Assembly: GCF_020614395.1 (NCBI RefSeq)
Contig: NZ_CP085324.1
Location: 749,564-813,563, forward strand
Source of the DNA: Salarchaeum japonicum
Lineage (GTDB): Archaea > Halobacteriota > Halobacteria > Halobacteriales > Halobacteriaceae
Direction: 5' to 3'
DNA: 64,000 nucleotides
The position numbers were made by a program, and so were the translations under genes. This document shows positions 17,074 to 23,642 of the stretch, in pieces; positions within the stretch are counted from its first letter, which is position 1; the number at the start of each line of letters is the position of its first letter. Under the pieces are notes generated by a model that was not told the DNA's origin, did not search any database, and saw nothing but the letters and a program-made list of their open reading frames with translations.

Positions 17074-18255
17074 ATGGAAAACCCACCCGGGGTCGGCGAA
17101 CTGACGCCGCCCGACCGCACCCTGCTGGGGCCGGGGCCGAGCCCCGTCCACCCGCGCGTGTTGCGGGCGATGAGCACGCCGCTCGTCGGCCACCTCGACC
17201 CCGCGTTCGTGGACATCATGGACGAGACCCAAGACCTCCTCCGGTACGCCTTTCGCACCGAGAACGAGTGGACGCTCCCCGTCTCCGGAACGGGGAGCGC
17301 CGCGATGGAGGCCGCAATCGGCAACCTCGTCGAACCCGGCGAGACGATGCTCGTCCCGACGAACGGCTACTTCGGCGGGCGGATGGCGGAGATGGCGCGG
17401 CGCGCGGGCGGCGAGGTCGTGCACGTGGACGCGCCGTGGGGCGAACCGCTCGACCCCGCGGACGTGCAGGACGCGTTCGACGCCCACCAGCCCGACGTGT
17501 TCGGGTTCGTGCACGCCGAAACCTCCACGGGCGTCCGCCAACCACAGGTGCCGGAACTCACCCGTATCGCGCACAGCCACGACGCGCTCGTCGTCGCGGA
17601 CACGGTCACGTCGCTCGGCGGCGTCGAACTCCGCGTGGACGACTGGAACATCGACGCCGCGTACGCCGGCCCCCAGAAGTGCCTGTCGTGTCCGCCCGGC
17701 GCGAGCCCGCTCACGCTCAACGACGACGCGATGGACAAAGTCCTCTCCCGAGACACCCCGTCGCGCTCGTGGTACCTCGACCTCTCCCTCCTCGAAGGCT
17801 ACTGGGGCGACGAACGCGCCTACCACCACACCGCGCCCGTCACGAACGTGTACGCGCTCCGCGAAGCCCTCCGCCTCGTCGCCGAGGAAGGTATCGAGGA
17901 GCGCTGGGCGCGCCACCGCCGCGTCGCCGGCGCGCTCAAATCCGGCGTCGAAGCGATGGGTCTCGAACTCGAACCCGACGACGACTACTGGCTCCCCAGC
18001 CTGAACGCCGTCCGCGTCCCCGACGGCGTCACCGACACGGGCGTCATCGACTATCTCCGCGACCACTACGACCTCGAAATCGCCGGCGGACTCGGCGACC
18101 TCGATGGCGAAATATTCAGAATCGGCTGTATGGGACACGGCGCGCGCGAAAAGAACGTCGCGTTCCTCCTCACCGCGCTCGCCGACGCCCTCGACAGCCT
18201 CGGCGCGGACGTCGACCCCGCGGGCGGCATCGACGCGGCCCGCGACTCACTCTGA
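17074..18255 (+). CDS. Class V aminotransferase (alanine/serine--glyoxylate or serine--pyruvate type)
   Basis: This 393-residue PLP enzyme is of fold type I, class V. The opening LLGPGPSPVHPRVLRAM is diagnostic of the AGXT/serine-pyruvate group. The PLP lysine is K202 in GPQKCLSCPPG. A substrate Arg is expected in FRIGCMGHG near 350. It transfers the amino group between Ala or Ser and glyoxylate or pyruvate in the cytoplasm; the exact pair is undetermined. The end of the gene overlaps the minus-strand gene at 18247 by 9 bp. Confidence 0.9.
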   Translation: MENPPGVGELTPPDRTLLGPGPSPVHPRVLRAMSTPLVGHLDPAFVDIMDETQDLLRYAFRTENEWTLPVSGTGSAAMEAAIGNLVEPGETMLVPTNGYFGGRMAEMARRAGGEVVHVDAPWGEPLDPADVQDAFDAHQPDVFGFVHAETSTGVRQPQVPELTRIAHSHDALVVADTVTSLGGVELRVDDWNIDAAYAGPQKCLSCPPGASPLTLNDDAMDKVLSRDTPSRSWYLDLSLLEGYWGDERAYHHTAPVTNVYALREALRLVAEEGIEERWARHRRVAGALKSGVEAMGLELEPDDDYWLPSLNAVRVPDGVTDTGVIDYLRDHYDLEIAGGLGDLDGEIFRIGCMGHGAREKNVAFLLTALADALDSLGADVDPAGGIDAARDSL

Positions 18256-18552
18256 GGGCGCTCGCGCGACCTCGTACTCGCCGTCCTCCTCGACGCCGAT
18301 AACCGCGTAGTCGTAGTCGGGTGCGGCTCGGTCGAGCAGGTCTCCGAGGTCGGGAACGTAGTCTTTCCACGTCACGAAACAACGCATCCGGTCGCCCGAC
18401 GGCGTGTCTACGTCGTCCGTGACCGCGAGCACCTCGACCTCCTTCCAATCCCGGGCCGCGGTGAACGTCGCGCCGTCGCCCGCGACGCTGTACCCGAGGT
18501 CGGCGAAGATCGACTTGGCTTCCTCAGACGGTGGGCCGATGTGTGACACCAT
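18247..18552 (-). CDS. Haloarchaeal conserved small protein (probably DUF7116)
   Basis: This 101-residue acidic soluble protein begins with a helix (SEEAKSIFADLGYSV), followed by four to five beta strands with conserved Trp-Lys (DWKEVEVLAVT) and a final DYDYAVIGVEEDGEYEVARAP. The pattern is that of a halophile-only single-domain family; the DUF number is recalled, not verified. No catalytic motif is visible. It overlaps the class V aminotransferase by 9 bp at the 3' ends. Its upstream region runs into the large inverted repeat at 18600-18638. Confidence 0.65.
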   Translation of the reverse strand: MVSHIGPPSEEAKSIFADLGYSVAGDGATFTAARDWKEVEVLAVTDDVDTPSGDRMRCFVTWKDYVPDLGDLLDRAAPDYDYAVIGVEEDGEYEVARAPSE

Positions 18553-18599
18553 CTACCACATCCTACAGGGGCGGGTGTGATAAGCTTTGCCGCCCCACC

Positions 18600-18638
18600 T
18601 TTTTGGAGACGAGGCGCGGAGCGCCTCGTCTCGAAAAA
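18600..18638. repeat. Long near-perfect inverted repeat
   Basis: Arms of 18 nt face each other around a GGA loop: TTTTT, one mismatch, GAGACGAGGCGC, loop, GCGCCTCGTCTC, one mismatch, AAAAA. The 12-bp GC core is perfect. The polarity (T-run before, A-run after on both strands) is opposite to an intrinsic terminator. Confidence 0.75.
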
Positions 18639-18793
18639 CCTGGAGGGAAAAAGACCGCACCGCTACCGCGAGACGCTACCCTGCCGCCTTCTCGTGAACG
18701 AGCGAACAGGCGGCCGGAGGCCGCCGAACGGACGAGCGGCGCAGCCGTGAGTCGAACGAGGGGGAGCCAGGCGCGTGAGCGAAGTCGTGGACT
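18639..18793. other. Non-coding hairpin-rich spacer
   Basis: Between the inverted repeat and the zinc protein gene lies GC-rich sequence. It has nested stems (GCCGCCT paired with AGGCGGC around CTCGT/ACGAG, then GGCGGCC-GGA-GGCCGCC near 18707-18725). It also has degenerate GAGCGAAC-like repeats (18705-18785). No gene is supported here; frames that cross it look like shadow translation. Confidence 0.5.
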
Positions 18794-19039
18794 TCACTCA
18801 TGCGCCGCATCCCATTCGTCGGGTTTGCGGAGGTTGCCGCAGTCGTTGCACTGGATGCGGCCCATGGAGTCCATGGCGTTGTCGAGGGTTTCGCAGTTGA
18901 GGCAGTACCAGCCGTACTTCCGGGTTCTGTCACGGTCGCGGTAGACGGCGAGGAAGGGCGCTTTCTCGCCGCGTTCGCCCTCGTCCTCGGCGACGTAGAG
19001 CGTTTCGCCGTCTCCGTTCGTAATGACACGCTCGGTCAT
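18794..19039 (-). CDS. DUF5816 small zinc-binding protein
   Basis: This 81-residue haloarchaeal protein has two CxxC knuckles, CLNC near residue 46 and CNDC near 65, which should hold one zinc. The spacing and the C-terminal NLRKPDEWDAAHE match the DUF5816 family. The role is unknown; small zinc proteins of this size are common in Halobacteria and often affect swarming or biofilm. The ATG at 19039 faces an AT-rich upstream region with TATA-like sequence (TATATCTATACA near 19085-19096), about 45-55 bp away. Confidence 0.8.
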   Translation of the reverse strand: MTERVITNGDGETLYVAEDEGERGEKAPFLAVYRDRDRTRKYGWYCLNCETLDNAMDSMGRIQCNDCGNLRKPDEWDAAHE

Positions 19040-19144
19040 ACTGTGTTTTCAGTCAGCGGAGGCTTCATCCTTCTGCTTACCTCCTATATCTATACACGAA
19101 GCTAATGAAAAGATATGTGTAGTATAATCAATTAAATTGGGAAC

Positions 19145-19213
19145 ATGAATCGGAGAAACCTGATTCAGAAGGTCGGAGCCGGTGCGATCACTCTTGCAGC
19201 ATCAACACAGTAG
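19145..19213 (+). CDS. Orphan Tat signal-peptide ORF (22 residues)
   Basis: ATG 19145 opens a 22-codon frame reading MNRRNLIQKVGAGAITLAAS plus TQ and TAG. This is a textbook haloarchaeal Tat signal start (twin Arg, then a weakly hydrophobic Ala/Gly/Leu stretch), but it stops before any mature domain or cleavage motif. It lies 6 bp before the next secreted protein gene and is out of frame with it. It is either the remnant of a lost secreted gene or a very short leader peptide. Confidence 0.5.
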   Translation: MNRRNLIQKVGAGAITLAASTQ

Positions 19214-19219
19214 CTCGCC

Positions 19220-19771
19220 ATGGAACGGAACGTAATGCTGATCGCCACAGTCCTCACCGCCCTCGTTGTCGGGGGTGTCGTTGGTGCGTTTGTGGCTCCG
19301 CAGCCTGCTCCGTCCGCGGACAGCGTGTCGCCGCCGTCGGACGGATTGGTCGTAAGCTCTACTGGACAGTATTGTCTCGGTAACACGTCGGAATACGATG
19401 GGTGGCTGTACACTACCGCGGACGAACGCGGATACGATGTCTCATTCAACGTAACTGTCGTGCATGGGACGGAAACGTCCTTGAACTGGAGCGTCGATTC
19501 GATGCCGAACGACGAGTACGTAATCAACCTCCGCACGCAGTCGGCATCCCCCGAGACATCTGGTAGTGCCGAACCGGATTGCACTGTCGGAACAACTGTG
19601 GTCGGAACGACGAAGATCCCCGCAAACTACACGACTGTTCGCGTAGCAGTTGACGGGAGAACCATTGCAACGGTTGATAGAGACGGGACACTCCCGGAAC
19701 TGCAAGAGATCGAGACTGCTGTTTCGACAGCAAGCGAGACGAACACCTCTTCGACTTACAAGCCGCCGTGA
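19220..19771 (+). CDS. Secreted or membrane-anchored protein of unknown function
   Basis: This 183-residue protein has an N-terminal hydrophobic segment (about 6-27, Ala/Val/Gly rich) that acts as a signal anchor. A Pro/Ser linker and a beta-rich extracellular domain follow, with several N-glycosylation sequons (NVTVV, NWS, NYTTV) and two or three Cys. I see no known catalytic motif. Base composition and codon use here are clearly more AT-rich than in the neighbours (for example ACT, GTA, AAC/GAA mixes), which suggests recent arrival or weak selection. It follows the orphan Tat peptide by 6 bp. Confidence 0.65.
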   Translation: MERNVMLIATVLTALVVGGVVGAFVAPQPAPSADSVSPPSDGLVVSSTGQYCLGNTSEYDGWLYTTADERGYDVSFNVTVVHGTETSLNWSVDSMPNDEYVINLRTQSASPETSGSAEPDCTVGTTVVGTTKIPANYTTVRVAVDGRTIATVDRDGTLPELQEIETAVSTASETNTSSTYKPP

Positions 19772-19835
19772 GAGCTTTCGGCCGGACTCCGCGGGTTCGT
19801 CACGTATTTGATGTACAGCACTCCTGACGACAGGC

Positions 19836-19844
19836 CTATATTTG
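19836..19844 (+). promoter_or_regulatory. TATA box of the 5'-nucleotidase gene
   Basis: CTATATTTG lies 22-30 bp before ATG 19866. It supports this ATG over an in-frame TTG at 19842 that would lie inside the TATA box. Confidence 0.6.
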
Positions 19845-19865
19845 TCTCCCCGTTCGACTTACGTA

Positions 19866-21236
19866 ATGAGTCTTCGTTTCCTCCATTACTCGGACGTGGA
19901 GAACGCCCACGACGACCCCGAGCGAATCGGGCGGCTCGCGGGCGCGCTCCGCGAACTCGCCGGCGACGACACCGTGGTCGCGGGGACGGGCGACAACACG
20001 TCGCCGGGCGTGCTGCCGCTCGTGACCGAGGGAATGCAGGCCGTGGATTTCTTCGAGGCGGCGGGGACGGACGTGGAGACGTTCGGGAACCACGACTTCG
20101 ACTACGGCGTCGAGGCGACGCGTCGAGTGGTCGCGGCGTCCCCGCAGACGTGGGTGAGCGCGAACGTCCGCGAGGACGGCGAGCGGTTCGCGGCGGACGA
20201 GGGCGTCGTGCCGTGGCTCACCATCGACCGCGCCGGCACTACCGTCGGCGTGACGGGCGTCACCGACCCGAAGACGCCCTCCATCAACCCGAACGCGGGC
20301 GCGGTGACGTTCGAAGACCCGATTGCGGCGGTTCGTGAGGCCGAGGCGGAACTCCGTGCCGCGGGCGCGGAGCACGTCGTCGTCCTCAGCCACCTCGGGA
20401 ACGGCGACCAGGAACTCGCGGTCGAGACGGACGTGGACGTGGTGCTCGGCGGGCACGTCCACACGGAACTCCAGGAGCGCATCGAGGGCACGCTCCTCAC
20501 GCGCCCGGGCGTGAACGGCGAGGTCGTCTACGAGGTCGAACTCGGCCGCGACCCCGCGGTCACCCGGCACCGCGTCGCGGACTTCGGCGTGAACGAGTCG
20601 GTCGCGGGCGCGCTCCGCGAGCGCGAGTCGGACGCCGCGCTGGACGAGGTCGTCGCGCACGTCGCCGACCCCATCGAGCGCTCCGAGGCGACGACGTTCC
20701 GCGGGGAGAGCCGCATCGGGAACTTCGTCGCGGACGCCTATCGGTGGGCCGGCGACGCGGACGTGGGCCTCCAGAACAGCGGCGGCATCCGCTCCGGGCC
20801 GGCGCTCGACGGCGACGTAACCGTTGCCGACCTCGTCTCCGTCGTTCCCTTCGACGAACCCGTCGCGGTCGCGGAACTCACCGGCGAGGAACTCCGCACC
20901 GTCCTCCGCCAATCCCACGGCGCGACCGTCGGGTTCGGGGAGGCCGACTGGTGGCACTCCCACGTCAGCGGCGTCGAACTCGTCTGGGACACGACCCGCG
21001 AGGAACTCGCGGAGGTCACGGTCGGCGGCGACCCGCTCGACCCCGACGCCTCGTACACGGTGGCGACGAACGACTACATCTTCCACACCGACCACGAGTT
21101 CCCGCTGCTCGACCACGACCACCGGACGGGAACGCTCGACACCCAGTACGAGGTGCTCGCGGCGTACGCCCGCGCGTTCGGTATCGACCCCGACGTGGAG
21201 GGGCGGGTGCGGCGGCGTCCGACGAAGGAGGCTTAG
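19866..21236 (+). CDS. 5'-nucleotidase / 2',3'-cyclic phosphodiesterase family metallophosphoesterase
   Basis: This 456-residue two-domain enzyme has an N-terminal calcineurin-like dimetal domain with D10, GDN 42-44, GNHDFDYG 74-81, LSHLGNGDQE and GGHVH. The C-terminal 5'-nucleotidase domain (about 270-456) carries the nucleoside-stacking NSGGIRSG and a SYTVATNDY segment. It should dephosphorylate nucleotides or cyclic nucleotides. No signal peptide is present, unlike the usual periplasmic UshA, so this form is probably cytoplasmic. The ATG is chosen by the TATA spacing. A UspA gene follows at a 23 bp gap and may be co-transcribed. Confidence 0.92.
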   Translation: MSLRFLHYSDVENAHDDPERIGRLAGALRELAGDDTVVAGTGDNTSPGVLPLVTEGMQAVDFFEAAGTDVETFGNHDFDYGVEATRRVVAASPQTWVSANVREDGERFAADEGVVPWLTIDRAGTTVGVTGVTDPKTPSINPNAGAVTFEDPIAAVREAEAELRAAGAEHVVVLSHLGNGDQELAVETDVDVVLGGHVHTELQERIEGTLLTRPGVNGEVVYEVELGRDPAVTRHRVADFGVNESVAGALRERESDAALDEVVAHVADPIERSEATTFRGESRIGNFVADAYRWAGDADVGLQNSGGIRSGPALDGDVTVADLVSVVPFDEPVAVAELTGEELRTVLRQSHGATVGFGEADWWHSHVSGVELVWDTTREELAEVTVGGDPLDPDASYTVATNDYIFHTDHEFPLLDHDHRTGTLDTQYEVLAAYARAFGIDPDVEGRVRRRPTKEA

Positions 21237-21259
21237 GCCCCCCGAGTGTACGCGTCCGT

Positions 21260-21664
21260 ATGGCACTCGTCGTGGTTCCGGTTCGCTACCCGCTCACGGA
21301 ACACTCGAAAGGAACCCTGGAGGCGGCTATCGAGGAGGCGCGCGAGCGCGACGCAGACCTCACCGTCCTCCACGTGAACCTCTATCAGGACGACCGGCGG
21401 GTCACGCGAACCGCCCTCAAGCACGCGGTCGAGCGCGCGTTCGGCCCGCTCGACTTCGCGCGGTACGTCGTCCGCCGGAGCTTCCTCGTCGAACAGGCCA
21501 TCCTCGACGAGGTCGCGGGCGAGGACGCGGACGTGGTCGTCATCGGCCACAAGCAGATGCCGCGGTGGCGGCGCACCCTCCGGCGGCTGTTCGGCACGCC
21601 CGACATCGAGTCCTTCCTCCGGGGCGAACTCGACTGCGAACTCATCAGCGTTCCCGGTCGCTGA
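21260..21664 (+). CDS. UspA-family universal stress protein (divergent)
   Basis: This 134-residue protein has the UspA alpha/beta fold: VVVPVRYPLTEHSKGTLEAAIEEA at the start and VVVIGHKQMPRWRRTLRRLFG near residue 92. The ATP motif G-2X-G-9X-G(S/T) is not kept; the region is basic (RWRRTLRRL). So this is the non-ATP-binding type or a changed ligand site. It starts 23 bp after the 5'-nucleotidase gene. Its last 20 bp overlap the convergent MscS gene. Confidence 0.8.
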   Translation: MALVVVPVRYPLTEHSKGTLEAAIEEARERDADLTVLHVNLYQDDRRVTRTALKHAVERAFGPLDFARYVVRRSFLVEQAILDEVAGEDADVVVIGHKQMPRWRRTLRRLFGTPDIESFLRGELDCELISVPGR

Positions 21665-22541
21665 CGGCCGCGTCAACCCCCTCGCGCGCGTCGTCGAACA
21701 CGAGGTGGCGGTGCGGGTACGCGATTGTCACGGAGTCCGTCTCCTGGAGTTTCTCCCAGACCTTCTCCTGGACTGCGGAGCGAACGGAGAGGAGTTTGTA
21801 GGGTTCGCGCGCCCAGTACCGGAGCGTGAGGTTCACCGAACTGTCGCCGTACTCGTCGATGTAACACGTCGGCTTCGCGGGGTAGCGCGCGCTCCCGATG
21901 CGGACGCCGGGGCCGCCCGAGATGACTTCGTCCACCTCGGCGGCGGCCGTCTCGATGAGTCGGCGGGCTTCGTCCAGGTCGCCCTCGTACGTCACGCCGA
22001 CCGTGAGCGAGAGTCGCGTGCGCTCGTCCTCGGCGGAGTAGTTGATGATGTCGCGCTCGCGCATCGTCCCGTTCGGCACCACGAGGAACGTGTTGTCGAG
22101 CGTGAACACCTTCGTGTAGCGGAGCGTGATGTCCTCCACGAACCCGCGCTCGCCCGTGTCCGTGATTTCCACGAGGTCGCCGATTTCGTACGGTTGGTCG
22201 GCGAGCACGAACACGCCGTTGATGACGCTCCCGACAATGGGCGCGAGCACGAGACCGAGCACCGCGGAGAACACCGTGACGGAGAGCACGAGGTCGCCGA
22301 GTTCCAGTCCGAGGAAGCCCATCGCGGCGAACACGCCGACGAGGAGCGACCCGACGCGGAGCGACCGCAGGATGGTGCGGGTGACGCTCGGGCGCTGGAA
22401 CCGCCGCGCCACCCGCCGCCCGAGCACGCGCACGAGGAGTTTCCCCGCGTACCAGCCGGCGACGATGACGACGATCGCGGACAGGAGGTTCCACTCTTCG
22501 CGTCCCCACCAGTCGAGCGACACCACGCCCTCCAAGACCAT
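21645..22541 (-). CDS. MscS-family mechanosensitive ion channel
   Basis: This 298-residue protein has N-terminal transmembrane helices, a Gly/Ala-rich pore helix (VFSAVLGLVLAPIVGSVINGVFV), the beta domain (EIGDLVEITDTGERGFVEDITLRYTKVFTLDNTFLVVPN) and a C-terminal alpha/beta cage with TVGVTYEGD and YGDSSVNLTLRYW. The size is like E. coli MscS (286), so this is the full-length osmotic safety valve, beside the minimal one at 15991-16524. ATG 22541 was chosen because upstream codons are basic and non-membrane. Its 3' end overlaps the UspA gene by 20 bp. Confidence 0.9.
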   Translation of the reverse strand: MVLEGVVSLDWWGREEWNLLSAIVVIVAGWYAGKLLVRVLGRRVARRFQRPSVTRTILRSLRVGSLLVGVFAAMGFLGLELGDLVLSVTVFSAVLGLVLAPIVGSVINGVFVLADQPYEIGDLVEITDTGERGFVEDITLRYTKVFTLDNTFLVVPNGTMRERDIINYSAEDERTRLSLTVGVTYEGDLDEARRLIETAAAEVDEVISGGPGVRIGSARYPAKPTCYIDEYGDSSVNLTLRYWAREPYKLLSVRSAVQEKVWEKLQETDSVTIAYPHRHLVFDDAREGVDAAVSDRER

Positions 22542-22620
22542 ACGGGACGCACGACGCCGGCCCCCTAAACCGTTGCCCACCGAGACAATCTCTAAGCCCC
22601 TCCCCGAAGTAGACTCAGAC

Positions 22621-23388
22621 ATGACGGACGCGAACCGCTTCGCCGCCGACCCCCTCACGCACGACGAACCCGACTTCTCAATCACGCACGAGACCGACCC
22701 GAGCGGCGTCCTCGTCGCCGGTTTCTCCAGTTTCGGGCTCGCCGGCCTCACCGCCGTCGATTACCTCGTCGACCGCCTCGACCTCCACGAGACCGGCCAC
22801 ATCACCGTCGATTCCCTCCCGTCCATCACGCCCTTCGAGAACGGCCACCCCCGACACCACACCCGCTTTTTCTCCCGGGACGACCTCGACATCACCGTCC
22901 TCACGGGCGAACTCTACGTCCCCCAGCTCGCCGCGGACGCCCTCACCACCGCCATCACGGACTGGACCGCCGAGAACGGCGTGCAGGAAATCGCCGTCCC
23001 CGCGGGCATCCCGCTCGCGCACGGCCCCGACGACCACCGCACCTTCTACATCGCCACCCCCGACTACCACGAGAAACGCCTCACCGACCGCGACATCCCG
23101 CCGATGGGCTCCGGCTTCCTCGACGGCGTCAACGCCGGCATCCTCGAACACGCCATCGACACAGACCTCGCCGCCGCCACCTACGTCACGCCCGTCCACG
23201 CCGAAGTCCCGGACGTGGAAGCCAGCCTCCGCCTCCTCGACGCCCTCGACGCCGTCTACGACCTCGACCTCGACACCGAACCCCTCCAGCAGTTCGCGAA
23301 ACAAGTCCGCGACTACTACGCCGAACTCAACGCCCGCGTCGAAGACATCGACGACTCCCAGCGCCCCGACGACCGCATGTACATGTAG
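22621..23388 (+). CDS. PAC2-family protein (proteasome assembly chaperone-like)
   Basis: This 255-residue PAC2-domain protein has the early strand GVLVAGFSSFGLAGLTAVDYLVDRL and the segment ITVLTGELYVP. Family members resemble the eukaryotic proteasome chaperone PAC2 and archaeal PbaA-type proteins. In haloarchaea the function is unproven; proteasome assembly is inference. A C-terminal helical tail (about 205-255) follows the domain. It is monocistronic, with ATG at 22621 directly at the start of the conserved chain. Confidence 0.85.
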   Translation: MTDANRFAADPLTHDEPDFSITHETDPSGVLVAGFSSFGLAGLTAVDYLVDRLDLHETGHITVDSLPSITPFENGHPRHHTRFFSRDDLDITVLTGELYVPQLAADALTTAITDWTAENGVQEIAVPAGIPLAHGPDDHRTFYIATPDYHEKRLTDRDIPPMGSGFLDGVNAGILEHAIDTDLAAATYVTPVHAEVPDVEASLRLLDALDAVYDLDLDTEPLQQFAKQVRDYYAELNARVEDIDDSQRPDDRMYM

Positions 23389-23449
23389 ACGGACGGTTTT
23401 CCAGTTCGGGGTCGCTATCGCGACCCACTCACTGCAAAAACCCTCCACG

Positions 23450-23479
23450 AAAAAAGCCGCGAACGCGGAGCGTTCGCGG
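23450..23479 (-). terminator. Hairpin plus U-tract terminator on the minus strand
   Basis: A perfect 9-bp stem, CCGCGAACG-N5-CGTTCGCGG, is followed on the minus strand by T6 and, a little further, T5. Stem and U-tract order are right for termination of the minus-strand ycaO transcript, with a 3' UTR of about 160-190 nt. Confidence 0.6.
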
Positions 23480-23642
23480 TGAACCGCCTCGCTACCGGGT
23501 TCTTCGACCCGCTCGCTCGACGGATGCTTCTGCTGCTGTTCTCGTTCCGACCTATTTGATGGCGTCGGGCACGTCCGCGGGAGCGTGTCGCGCTAGTCGC
23601 TCTCGCGGGTTTCGAGTTCGATGCGACCGGTGGCGACCGTAG
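23480..23642. other. 3' UTR / spacer with extra stem-loops downstream of ycaO
   Basis: Two further stems lie here: GGGT-N6-ACCC (23497-23510) and CGCGGGAGCG-N12-CGCTCTCGCG (23576-23607, one G-U pair). On the minus strand the 40 bases after the ycaO stop read like coding sequence (TVATGRIELETRESD, stop at about 23593), but no ATG/GTG/TTG start precedes it. It is probably a decayed extension or chance. Confidence 0.4.

Noticed and set aside
18531..18944. A 137-codon plus-strand frame over the inverted repeat and DUF5816 gene
   Set aside because: Arg/Ser rich with no domain and running antisense to a good zinc protein gene; taken as a shadow.
19842..19865. TTG start eight codons upstream of the 5'-nucleotidase ATG
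   Set aside because: It falls within the TATA element, so it would not be on the mRNA.
21645..21664. Overlap of UspA and MscS 3' ends as a sign of a frameshift
   Set aside because: Both proteins end with normal family C-termini; convergent overlaps of a few to 20 bp are frequent in this window.
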